A stretch of 64,000 bases of DNA from Saccharopolyspora sp. SCSIO 74807. GTDB lineage: Bacteria > Actinomycetota > Actinomycetes > Mycobacteriales > Pseudonocardiaceae. The stretch lies in NCBI RefSeq assembly GCF_037023755.1, contig NZ_CP146100.1, positions 4,557,501-4,621,500 on the forward strand, read 5' to 3'. The position numbers were made by a program, and so were the translations under genes. Position 1 is the first letter of the stretch; each line of letters opens with the position of its first letter. The notes below the pieces were generated by a model. The model was not told the origin of the DNA, did not search any database, and saw nothing but the letters and a program-made list of their open reading frames with translations. Of this stretch, positions 17,363 through 24,239 are shown piece by piece.

Positions 17363-17809
17363 GTGGCGCAACGTACCTCGCAGGAAGGATCGATGCGGGA
17401 ACATCCGGATGTCCTGGACATGCAACGGCAGTTCGGGTCATCCCTGGGGTCGCCGCAGACGGTGCTCGGGGACGGGCTCTTGGCGCTGGCCGGGGTGTGG
17501 ACCGCGATCTCGCCGTGGGTGCTCGGGTTCAGCCTGACCAGCCCGGCGATGCGGAACCAGGACCTGATCATCGGGCTGGTGGTCGCGGCCATCGGGCTCG
17601 GCGTGACCGGCATGGCCGAGCGGGGCGGCGGGTTGAGCTGGGTCGCCGTGCCGCTGGGCATCTGGCTGATCATCTCGACCTGGGTGGTGCCCTCGATGGG
17701 GCCCGGCATCGGGTTGATCTGGAGCAACGTGGTGGCCGGTGCGGTCATGATCCTGACCGGTGCCAGCGTGGCCGGGTTGGCGTTCATGAGCAAGCTGCGC
17801 GCGAAGTGA
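17363..17809 (+). CDS. SPW-repeat membrane protein
   Basis: A 148-residue protein, GTG 17363 with a perfect AGGAGGTGA ribosome site. It has four hydrophobic segments grouped as two SPW units: GVWTAISPWVLGF near residues 45-57, and a second unit in which the motif is degenerate (GIWLIISTWVV near 95-105). SPW proteins are small integral membrane proteins of unknown role. A terminator follows at 17814, so the gene is its own transcription unit. The strong ribosome site suggests high translation. Confidence 0.85.
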   Translation: MAQRTSQEGSMREHPDVLDMQRQFGSSLGSPQTVLGDGLLALAGVWTAISPWVLGFSLTSPAMRNQDLIIGLVVAAIGLGVTGMAERGGGLSWVAVPLGIWLIISTWVVPSMGPGIGLIWSNVVAGAVMILTGASVAGLAFMSKLRAK

Positions 17810-17813
17810 CTCC

Positions 17814-17840
17814 CGGGTGCCGGGCACGCCCCGGCACCCG
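17814..17840 (+). terminator. Hairpin terminator after the SPW gene
   Basis: CGGGTGCCGGG (17814-17824) pairs perfectly with CCCGGCACCCG (17830-17840) across a 5-base loop, five bases after the stop codon. There is no U-tract, which is usual in actinobacteria. Confidence 0.7.
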
Positions 17841-17923
17841 ACCAAGAACCCGACGGCACGACTGGCAGCAGTGGCACGACCAAGAGCAGGGCCTTCGCCG
17901 AGCACGCGGGGAAGTCGATTCGA

Positions 17924-17952
17924 GTGGGACCGGTCCGAGCGGCCGGTCCCAC
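17924..17952 (+). terminator. Second hairpin terminator in the SPW-AEC gap
   Basis: GTGGGACCGG (17924-17933) pairs perfectly with CCGGTCCCAC (17943-17952), loop of nine bases. It lies in the 322-base gap between 17810 and 18131, in which I see nothing else but the first terminator. Confidence 0.55.
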
Positions 17953-18131
17953 GACTTTGTGCGGTTGCGAGCCCGCTCGGCGGCGCGCGGGAGATCGACG
18001 ACGGGCCGGTTTGAAGCCGCGCGCATGAGATAGCTCATCGAGCGACCCACCCGACTGGTTCGCTCGGCTAACCTCCCGTGGCGATTCAGGCGTTCTCCGC
18101 CGCGGCCGCGGAGGGAAGGATCGGAGCCCGC

Positions 18132-19052
18132 GTGACAGGAGTGATCACCGGGTTCTCCGTCATCGCGGCCATCATCGCCGTCGGCTACGCGCTGGGATGG
18201 CGCGGCTCGCTGGGCGAGCAGGGCCAAGAGGTGCTCAGCAGGCTGGCCTTCTCGGTGGCCACCCCGGCACTGCTGTTCACCACGCTGGCCGGCGCCGACC
18301 TGTCCGTGCTGGTCTCGCTGCCGCTGGTGATCACGGCGCTGAGCACGTTCAGCACCGCGGGCACGTTCATCGCGGTCGGCGTGCTGCGGCGGTGGGACAT
18401 CGGCCGGACCACGATCGGCGCGCTGTGCTCCAGCTACGTCAACTCCGGCAACCTCGGCATCCCGATCGCGGTGTACGTGCTGGGGGACGCGTCGCTGGTC
18501 GCGCCGGTCCTGCTGCTGCAGCAACTGGTCATCACGCCGATCGCGCTGGCGGTGCTGGACCTGTCCCGCCCCGGCGCGCGCGGGCCGTGGTGGTCGCGGC
18601 TGACCGCTCCGCTGCGCAATCCGGTGGTGATCGGGTCGCTCGGCGGGGTCGCCGTCGCCGCGACCGGCTGGCAGGTGCCCGGTGGCCTGTTCGACCCGAT
18701 CTCGCTGCTCGGCGGGATGGCGGTGCCCGCGGTGCTGCTGGCCTTCGGGATCTCGCTGCGCGGCAGCAACCCGCCGGGCCGCAGCCCGGAGCGGGGCGTG
18801 GTGTTCCTGTCGGTGGCGTTGAAGTCGGTCGGCCAGCCCGCCGTGGCGTGGCTGCTCGGCGCGCTCGTGTTCGGCCTGAGCGGCGCGGTGCTGTTCGGCG
18901 TCGTGGTGACCTCTGCGCTGCCGGCCGCGCAGAACCTGTTCACCTATGCCGCGCGCTACGAGACTTCGATGACGCTGGCCCGCGAGTCGGTCCTGCTCTC
19001 CACGATCCTGGCCGCCCCCGTGATCGGAGTGGTCGCCGTCCTGCTGGGCTGA
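18132..19052 (+). CDS. AEC (auxin efflux carrier) family permease
   Basis: A 306-residue protein with about ten membrane helices arranged as two five-helix repeats. The family hallmarks are VATPALLF in helix 2, YVNSGNLGIPIAVYVLG in helix 4, and the C-terminal half with a PAAQNLFTYA block. GTG 18132 has GGAG at the right spacing. Bacterial AEC members transport malate, malonate or amino acids; the solute here cannot be decided. It stands alone between terminators and is convergent with the dienelactone hydrolase gene. Confidence 0.88.
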   Translation: MTGVITGFSVIAAIIAVGYALGWRGSLGEQGQEVLSRLAFSVATPALLFTTLAGADLSVLVSLPLVITALSTFSTAGTFIAVGVLRRWDIGRTTIGALCSSYVNSGNLGIPIAVYVLGDASLVAPVLLLQQLVITPIALAVLDLSRPGARGPWWSRLTAPLRNPVVIGSLGGVAVAATGWQVPGGLFDPISLLGGMAVPAVLLAFGISLRGSNPPGRSPERGVVFLSVALKSVGQPAVAWLLGALVFGLSGAVLFGVVVTSALPAAQNLFTYAARYETSMTLARESVLLSTILAAPVIGVVAVLLG

Positions 19053-19083
19053 CGAGCTCTCTTCCCGCACACGCCCGGAATTC

Positions 19084-19138
19084 CCGAGCGAACGGACCGG
19101 TGGCCCAATCTGTTGGGACCAACGGTCCGTTCACTCGG
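19084..19138. repeat. Dispersed palindromic repeat, copy 1 (probable bidirectional terminator)
   Basis: CCGAGCGAACGGACCG (19084-19099) pairs with CGGTCCGTTCACTCGG (19123-19138), one mismatch. An inner stem CCCAA/TTGGG lies between. It sits between convergent genes. A homologous copy is at 34907-34960. Confidence 0.75.
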
Positions 19139-19167
19139 AAACGGCGTTGCCGGCAGCGGTGCGCGAG

Positions 19168-19884
19168 TCAGGGACGCGTCGTGGTGCGCACGAAATCGAG
19201 GGCCTGCGGCCAGGACAGCTTGTAGGCGGTCGCGTTGACCTCCTTGTCCTGCCTGCCGCGGGCGCTGAACCCGTGGTCGGCACCCGGGTAGTTGTGCACG
19301 ATGCTGGCCCCCGTTTCCCGGCCGTTGAGCGCGGAATCGAGCGCGTCGAAGCTCTCCCGCGGCACGAGGTGGTCCGCACCCGGGTACAGCATCATCACCG
19401 GCGCCTGGATCCGGGCGGCGTGCTCGGCGGCGTCCAGCGCGTGGTTCGCGGCCGGCGGGATCGGCACCGTCGGGTGGTAGGCCACCACGTTCGCCAGCCG
19501 CTGGTCCCGGCCGCCGAGCAGCAGCGCGAAGCGGCCTCCCATGCACCAGCCGATGACACCGACCCTGGACAGGCCGAGTTCGTCGAACATGTGCGTGAGC
19601 AGGCGTTCCAGCTCGGCAAGCACCGTCTCGTCGTCGAGCCGGCCCATCAGCTCGAACAGCTTCTCGTGCGCGGTGTCGTCGGCGTTCGGGCCCTGCCACG
19701 GGTCCCAGGACAGCGCGGTGACCCCGGTGCCGACCAGGTCCGCGGCGAACTCCCGCACCTGCTCGCTGACACCGGTGACCATCGGCAGCAGCAGCATGCC
19801 CGCACCGCCGTCGTCGTCCGGCCGGGCGAGGTACACGCGGGAGGAACCGACGCTGGTGAACTCAGCGGTGATCGTTTCAGCCAT
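19168..19884 (-). CDS. Dienelactone hydrolase family protein
   Basis: A 238-residue alpha/beta hydrolase of the DLH type. The nucleophile elbow is GWCMGG with a cysteine, as in carboxymethylenebutenolidase. The acid is in the segment LYPGADHLVP and the base histidine in YPGADHGF. ATG 19884 is the first methionine of the family-like sequence; an in-frame extension to 20046 covers intergenic sequence with the leader peptide on the other strand. Members open lactone rings in aromatic degradation or act as broad esterases; no aromatic-degradation genes are adjacent, so the substrate is open. It is convergent with the AEC permease gene. Confidence 0.88.
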   Translation of the reverse strand: MAETITAEFTSVGSSRVYLARPDDDGGAGMLLLPMVTGVSEQVREFAADLVGTGVTALSWDPWQGPNADDTAHEKLFELMGRLDDETVLAELERLLTHMFDELGLSRVGVIGWCMGGRFALLLGGRDQRLANVVAYHPTVPIPPAANHALDAAEHAARIQAPVMMLYPGADHLVPRESFDALDSALNGRETGASIVHNYPGADHGFSARGRQDKEVNATAYKLSWPQALDFVRTTTRP

Positions 19885-19959
19885 GGCGCCACCATATGCG
19901 CCGTCCCGGCACCCGCGCCCAGCCGGGAGCGGACGTTCGGGCGTGCGCACCCGATTCCC

Positions 19960-19977
19960 AACCCGTTGGATCGGGTT
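19960..19977. promoter_or_regulatory. Inverted repeat upstream of the leader peptide
   Basis: AACCCG-TTGGAT-CGGGTT, perfect six-base arms with a six-base spacer, 34 bases before the leader peptide start at 20011. A candidate operator or promoter element for the sulfur-related gene downstream. Confidence 0.4.
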
Positions 19978-20010
19978 TACCCCGGGATCTCCGGCACCTA
20001 CGGTCCTCGC

Positions 20011-20088
20011 ATGCCGCACCGGCCGATGCTCACCACTCGGGAGCACGTCGACCTCTCCCGGGTCTGCGCCGCGCGCTGTCCGCGCTGA
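20011..20088 (+). CDS. Short cysteine-containing leader peptide
   Basis: A 25-codon frame (or 20 codons from ATG 20026) whose product contains LTTREHVDLSRVCAARC. Actinobacterial sulfur-assimilation genes are often preceded by such leader peptides, with an LTxRxHVDLxR core and cysteines near the end. These are thought to sense cysteine supply by ribosome stalling or attenuation. The stop codon lies 85 bases before the SsuA-like gene at 20174, and a GC-rich hairpin lies in between (20129-20157). The match to this pattern is from memory of the family; the coding nature cannot be proven from one sequence. Confidence 0.7.
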   Translation: MPHRPMLTTREHVDLSRVCAARCPR

Positions 20089-20128
20089 CGCCCCGGTCCC
20101 GCTTCACCTCATCCCGCGCTCCGCCGTT

Positions 20129-20157
20129 CGGGCGCGGCCGGCGCGCGTGCGCGCCCG
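20129..20157 (+). promoter_or_regulatory. Hairpin between leader peptide and SsuA-like gene (candidate attenuator)
   Basis: CGGGCGCG (20129-20136) pairs with CGCGCCCG (20150-20157). It ends three bases before the GGAGGAG ribosome site of the lipoprotein gene, a position from which it could control transcription or translation in response to leader translation. Confidence 0.45.
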
Positions 20158-20173
20158 ATCCCCGGAGGAGTGC

Positions 20174-21166
20174 ATGAGCACCTCGCGACGCTCGTTCCTG
20201 TCCGCGCTGACCGCCGCGCCGGTCGCGCTGAGCCCGATGTTCCTCGCGGCGTGCGGCGGCGATCCGGCGGTGCGCGCGGACGGCAGCGTCGACCTCAGCA
20301 AGGTCACGCTGACCGTCGGCGACCAAGCCGGGATCCAGCAGTCCCTTGTGGACGCCGCGGGCGTGCTGGGCGACGTGCCGTACCAGCTGCGCTGGTCCCA
20401 GTTCGCCGCCGCTTCGCCGCTGCTGGAGGCGTTGCGCAGCGGCGCCGTCGACATCGGGTTCGCAGGCGACGCGCCGACGCTGAACGCGCTCGGCTCCGGA
20501 GCCGACCTGAAGATCGTTTCGGCGACCCGGGCGCAGCGCTCGTTCGGGCAGGCGATCCTGGTGCCGCCCGGCTCGCCGATCAGCACCGTCGCCGACCTGC
20601 GCGGCAGGACCGTGTCCCCGACGACGCCCGGCAGCGTCGGGCACTACCTGCTGCTCAACGCGCTGCGCGAGGCCGGGCTTTCCGGGCGGGACGTGCGGAT
20701 CAGCTTCCTCGAGCCGGTCAACGCCAGTGCCGCGCTGAGTTCCCGGGCGATCGACGCTTGGTCCACATGGGACCCCTACACCGCGGCGGCGCAGGTGGAG
20801 CAGGGCGCCACCATCCTGCGTGACGCGCGAGGGCTGTCCTACGGGCTCAGCTTCATCAACGCCTACCAAGAAGCGCTGGACGACCCGGCGCGCCGCGCGG
20901 CCATCCGCGATTTCATCGCCCGCTACAACCGGGCTCTGGAGTGGGCGCGGGCGAATCCCGCGGCGAACGCGCGGGTTTACGGCGAAGTCAGCCACCGCGG
21001 GCCGGAGGTAGCCGGGCTCGTCGCGCAGCGCCAGCAGCGCGTCGGCGGACCGGTCGACGGCCGGGTCGTCGGGCAGCTGCAGGAGATCGCCGACAACTAC
21101 GAGCGGTTCGGCGTGCTGCGCGAGCACCTCACGATCGCCGAACACGTCGACACCGGGCTCTACTGA
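20174..21166 (+). CDS. SsuA-like ABC transporter substrate-binding lipoprotein (aliphatic sulfonates/NMT1 family)
   Basis: A 330-residue lipoprotein, ATG 20174 after GGAGGAG. The signal peptide begins with a twin-arginine-like STSRRSFLSAL and ends in the lipobox LAAC at about residue 24, followed by GGD. The mature part is a type 2 periplasmic-binding fold of the NMT1/SsuA group (GAVDIGFAGDAPTLNALGSG, then a WSTWDPYTAAAQ block). Alkanesulfonate or taurine uptake is the likely role, supported by the leader peptide upstream. No permease or ATPase gene is adjacent, so it must work with components encoded elsewhere. It is convergent with the next gene. Confidence 0.85.
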   Translation: MSTSRRSFLSALTAAPVALSPMFLAACGGDPAVRADGSVDLSKVTLTVGDQAGIQQSLVDAAGVLGDVPYQLRWSQFAAASPLLEALRSGAVDIGFAGDAPTLNALGSGADLKIVSATRAQRSFGQAILVPPGSPISTVADLRGRTVSPTTPGSVGHYLLLNALREAGLSGRDVRISFLEPVNASAALSSRAIDAWSTWDPYTAAAQVEQGATILRDARGLSYGLSFINAYQEALDDPARRAAIRDFIARYNRALEWARANPAANARVYGEVSHRGPEVAGLVAQRQQRVGGPVDGRVVGQLQEIADNYERFGVLREHLTIAEHVDTGLY

Positions 21167-21230
21167 CCCGCCCGCTCCGCTCGCCGGAGGGGCCGGGGCG
21201 CTGCGCTGCGAACCCCGGCCCAGGTGCGGA

Positions 21231-22109
21231 TCAGCGCAGCGGCTTGCGGCCCACGCCCGCCCAGATCGCGGCCTCTTCCGGCGCCGCGAGGTCCAGGTCC
21301 GGGGTGTAGTTCGGGCTGCGATCCTCCGGGTGCCACTCCGAGGTCCAGGTCATGCCCGGCGCCAGCATCTCGAAGTCGCCGAAGAACGACCGGATCTCCT
21401 CCTGCGAACGCCAGATCACCGGGCTGGTGGAGCGGTCGTACATCTTCTTGATGCCGACCAGCTTCTCGTCCATTTCCGGCAGCACGCCGTCATCGGTGAC
21501 CTGCGAGATCGCCAGGAAGGAACCGGGCGGCAGCAGCTCGCGGTAGCGGGCCATCACCTGCGGGGAGATGTCGGTGCCCTCGGGGCCGAGTTGCTGGACG
21601 TGCAGCACCGCGATCAGCAGCACCGCGATCGGCTCCTCCAGGTCCAGCACGCCGGTCTCGATGGCGCGCTGCCAGAGCTTGTCCGGGTTGCGGAAATCGG
21701 CGTTGATCACCGCGTGCCGGTCGGTGTCGCCGTCGGTCTCCAGCAGGACCTGCGAATGCGCGACGGCCACCGGCTCGTGGTCGACGTAGACGACCCGCGA
21801 TCCCGGCTCGACCTCGTCGGCCACCGAGTGCGTGTTGCCCATCGTGGGCACCCCGGAGCCGATGTCGATGAACTGGTGCACGCCCTGCGAGACCAGCCGC
21901 CGCACCGCGCGGTGCAGGAAGAGCCGGTTGTTGATGGCGATCGGGCGCAGCAACGGGTACTTCTCCAGGACGCTTTCCCCGAACGCGCGGTCGATCGCCC
22001 AGTTGGCGTCGCCGCCGAGGTAATAATCGTAGACCCGCGCGACGCTGGGCTTGCTCAAGTCCGCTTGCTGCGGGGGGAACGGGTCGTCGTCCACATCGCT
22101 CATTCGCAT
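21231..22109 (-). CDS. SAM-dependent methyltransferase, DUF574 (Methyltransf_19) family, copy 2
   Basis: A 292-residue protein, ATG 22109 with AAGGA six bases upstream. It has the family signature SVARVYDYYLGGDANWAIDR, the SAM-binding FIDIGSGVPTMGNTHSVAD, and VVYVDHEPVAVAHSQ. It is more typical of the family than copy 1 (16350-17264), which has an extra N-terminal tail. It lies downstream of the XRE regulator gene on the same strand, 105 bases apart. The GGAATTAATCC site in that gap resembles the operator pair of the WhiJ-like locus, suggesting common control. The methyl acceptor is unknown. Confidence 0.92.
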   Translation of the reverse strand: MRMSDVDDDPFPPQQADLSKPSVARVYDYYLGGDANWAIDRAFGESVLEKYPLLRPIAINNRLFLHRAVRRLVSQGVHQFIDIGSGVPTMGNTHSVADEVEPGSRVVYVDHEPVAVAHSQVLLETDGDTDRHAVINADFRNPDKLWQRAIETGVLDLEEPIAVLLIAVLHVQQLGPEGTDISPQVMARYRELLPPGSFLAISQVTDDGVLPEMDEKLVGIKKMYDRSTSPVIWRSQEEIRSFFGDFEMLAPGMTWTSEWHPEDRSPNYTPDLDLAAPEEAAIWAGVGRKPLR

Positions 22110-22185
22110 GGTCCTTCATTCACGACCGGGTGATCTTGGGACGCATAGTAGTCCTCCGGACGCCGGTTGTGACGGGCGCCCGGGC

Positions 22186-22196
22186 GGAATTAATCC
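22186..22196. promoter_or_regulatory. TTAATC-type site upstream of the DUF574 gene
   Basis: GGAATTAATCC is a near-palindrome and an AT-rich island between the XRE gene and the methyltransferase gene. It shares ATTAATC with the two GATTAATC palindromes at 23497-23521. Confidence 0.45.
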
Positions 22197-22214
22197 CAAC
22201 CGTGATGCTCCCGG

Positions 22215-23075
22215 TCAGAAGGACATCTTCGAGCGGAACTCCGCGGCCAGTCCCTGCAGGAACTCCACCGACTCGTTGACCTCGAGCGCGGCGCCGCGCA
22301 GCCGGTCCCAGGAGTCGACGAACAGCTCGAAGTCGCTCTCGTCGTCCAGGTAGATCCCGCCGGCGGCGTGCTCGATGAACACGAAGTCCTTGGTGGCGTC
22401 GGAGAAGCGCATCATCGTGAAGTCGTTCGGCACGAACGCCAGCCGCACGTCGAACGGCAGCACGTGGATGAACACCCGCGGATAGCGCTCGCCGAGCTCC
22501 AGCAGGTGCTCGACCTGGTCCAGCGCCACCGGCGGGTTCGGCCCGCCCGGGATCCGGCGGAACGCGGCCTCGCCCAGCACGAACCGGTAGTACGGCGGGC
22601 GGTCCAGGTCGAAGACCTGCTTGCGGTCCTGCCGGTTGCGCACCAGCGATGTCACGTCGGTGGCCCGGTCCTCGCTGAACTGCGTGAGCATGTAGTGCTC
22701 GGACTGCAGCGGACCGGGGATGCGCTCGCCGTGCCAGCTCAGGATCTCCCCGGCGGCCGGTTCGAGGTCGGTGAAGGTGCGGAACCAGTGCGGCACCGCC
22801 GAGCGGTAGCCGGACCACTGGCCGCGCTGGCCTGCGCTGCTGCGCGCCAGCTCCAGCATCACTTCGGCTTCGGTGTCGCTGGTCTGGAACGCTTCCAGCA
22901 TCGACTTGAGCTCGGCCTGCTTGACCGCGACGGTGCCGGACTCGATCTTGTTGACCTTGCCCTGGCGGCACCCGAGCAGCTCGGCGACCTCCTGCTGCGT
23001 CATGCTCGCAGCGATCCGGGCTCGCCGGATCTCGTTGCCGAGCTGTCTGCGCCGCGACGTCACCGTGCTCGGCAC
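22215..23075 (-). CDS. XRE helix-turn-helix regulator with DUF5753 domain (WhiJ-like)
   Basis: A 286-residue regulator. The GTG start at 23075 follows GGGGAG. The N-terminal XRE domain covers about residues 10-70 (RIAASMTQQEVAELLGCRQGKVNKIESG). The remaining 200 residues form the DUF5753 domain (LQSEHYMLTQF, then PPYYRFVLGEAAFRR), found in Streptomyces WhiJ-type regulators. Such proteins typically pair with a small DUF397 protein that relieves or modulates DNA binding; that partner is encoded at 23228-23464. They influence development and antibiotic production. The target here is probably the divergent region at 23496-23522. Confidence 0.92.
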   Translation of the reverse strand: MPSTVTSRRRQLGNEIRRARIAASMTQQEVAELLGCRQGKVNKIESGTVAVKQAELKSMLEAFQTSDTEAEVMLELARSSAGQRGQWSGYRSAVPHWFRTFTDLEPAAGEILSWHGERIPGPLQSEHYMLTQFSEDRATDVTSLVRNRQDRKQVFDLDRPPYYRFVLGEAAFRRIPGGPNPPVALDQVEHLLELGERYPRVFIHVLPFDVRLAFVPNDFTMMRFSDATKDFVFIEHAAGGIYLDDESDFELFVDSWDRLRGAALEVNESVEFLQGLAAEFRSKMSF

Positions 23076-23227
23076 TCGGACTCCCCGATCTTCGTTCGCT
23101 GACCCGACAAGCAGATCATGGTAGCCGAGGGCGGTGGGCGGGACCGCCCACCGGGCCCGGTGCCTGAATTGCCCCGAGATTCACCCTTCAGGGGAATAAT
23201 CGACCCGGGGCAACCGGACGATGGTGA

Positions 23228-23464
23228 TCACGGCAGGTCGAACGCCCCGGTGCGGGCCGCCGACAGGAAAGCCCGCCACCGGCGGGCGTCGAAGACCAGG
23301 ACTCCGTCGTCGATGTTCTTGCTGTCCCGGACTCCGATCGGGCGACCGGCGCCGAGATCGTTCACCTCGACGCAGTTGCCGCCGTTGGGGCCGCAGCGGC
23401 CGGCGGAGATCCAGCCGTGCCGGGGGAAGTCCGGGGTGTGCGTTGTCGCGTTCGGGGTGTGCAC
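23228..23464 (-). CDS. DUF397 small protein, partner of the XRE regulator
   Basis: A 78-residue protein with the DUF397 pattern: W in HGWISAGRCGPNGGNCVEV, then VRDSKN and FDARRWRAFL near the C-terminus. GTG 23464 is preceded by AAGGAGGG. DUF397 genes sit beside XRE/DUF5753 genes across actinomycetes, and the products are thought to bind the regulator. It lies 152 bases upstream of the XRE gene on the same strand and may be co-transcribed with it. It is divergent from the small cysteine-rich protein gene at 23543, with the GATTAATC pair in between. Confidence 0.9.
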   Translation of the reverse strand: MHTPNATTHTPDFPRHGWISAGRCGPNGGNCVEVNDLGAGRPIGVRDSKNIDDGVLVFDARRWRAFLSAARTGAFDLP

Positions 23465-23495
23465 CTCGCGCCCTCCTTGGGTCGACTCGACAACA

Positions 23496-23522
23496 AGATT
23501 AATCGTTCACTAGGATTAATCT
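23496..23522. promoter_or_regulatory. Operator pair: two GATTAATC palindromes in a divergent promoter region
   Basis: AGATTAATC (23496-23504) and GATTAATCT (23514-23522) form a perfect inverted repeat, and each contains the eight-base palindrome GATTAATC. They lie between divergent genes (DUF397 minus, small protein plus). The adjacent XRE regulator is the natural binder. Confidence 0.65.
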
Positions 23523-23542
23523 CAACAACGGAGGGAGCAAAG

Positions 23543-23839
23543 ATGCCCAGCGTTGCCGAAGGCTCCGCACGTCCTCGCCGCGCGCCCGCTGCTACCGGGT
23601 CCGACCAGCGCGTTTGGGTGCTGCGCAGGCATGTCCGCGTCTCGCTGCGCGAGGCGCACGCGATCACCACCGTCGACTGGGACGCCGGGGTGGCGCGGAC
23701 CGCTTGCGGGCTCGCGCTACGGCCCGAATCCATCGCCGATGTCCCGGAGGGCGGTTGCATGCCCTGCGTGACGTGCGTGGCGGCCACCCCGATGCCGACC
23801 TCCGAGTCCAGCGACCCGGAAATCGACGAGCGGCGCTGA
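23543..23839 (+). CDS. Small protein with CxxCxxC motif, possibly zinc-binding
   Basis: A 98-residue protein; ATG 23543 follows GGAGGGAG, so an in-frame start at 23417 is rejected. The first 22 residues are basic and probably disordered. The core WVLRRHVRVSLREAHAITTV is followed by CGLAL (Cys55) and a terminal CMPCVTC (Cys72, 75, 78), which with His39 could hold one zinc ion. I do not recognise a named family, although comparable small cysteine proteins beside actinomycete regulators exist. It is divergent from the DUF397 gene and so is probably in the WhiJ-like regulon. Function is unknown. Confidence 0.65.
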   Translation: MPSVAEGSARPRRAPAATGSDQRVWVLRRHVRVSLREAHAITTVDWDAGVARTACGLALRPESIADVPEGGCMPCVTCVAATPMPTSESSDPEIDERR

Positions 23840-23876
23840 GCGCAGACCGGCCGTGCGTGCGGTTCGTCGCCGGACG

Positions 23877-23978
23877 CTCGACCGCTACCGGCACCCGACC
23901 GCGGCAGGCTCTCGACCACAGCAGGTCCTCGACCGCGGCAGATCTTCGACTGCAGCAGAGACTCGACCGCGGCAGGGA
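23877..23978. repeat. 17-bp tandem repeat, six units
   Basis: Six head-to-tail 17-base units start at 23877, 23894, 23911, 23928, 23945 and 23962, followed by a decayed seventh. The consensus is CTCGACCGCGGCAGGNN; the fourth unit is CTCGACCGCGGCAGATC. It is intergenic, and 17 is not a multiple of three, so it is not a protein repeat. The rest of the 400-base gap (23840-24239) holds the promoter box of the mce gene. Confidence 0.85.
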
Positions 23979-24060
23979 CTCGCATCCGTCCGCGAGCCGT
24001 CCGGCCGCCGGGGGCATCGCATCCGGACGATTCGCCGACCGCTGATCTGTCCGGAAAGCT

Positions 24061-24112
24061 CAATCGACTGACCGGCGATGTCATGACCTAGATCACTCGT
24101 ACGACTTAGCGT
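24061..24112 (+). promoter_or_regulatory. AraC-type activator box and promoter of the solitary mce gene
   Basis: The box CAATCGACTGACCGGCGATG (24061-24080) continues into TCAT and is followed after 21 bases by TTAGCGT (24106-24112), a -10-like element. The same arrangement occurs at 26631-26681 before the acyl-CoA ligase gene. The -35 position has no consensus, which suits activator-dependent transcription. Confidence 0.6.
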
Positions 24113-24239
24113 TCTCGTCTGTCCGGCGTCGCGCCGTGCTCCACAAGGCGGACGACCGGTGCGGCCCTTGGCGCGGTGGCGTTCGCACGCCCGCTGCGAG
24201 GGCCGCGGTACGACGGGGTACGAGCTGACGGCGGTCCGG

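Noticed and set aside
23877-23978. Possible CRISPR array
   Set aside because: The 17-base units are directly adjacent with no spacers, and there are no cas genes.
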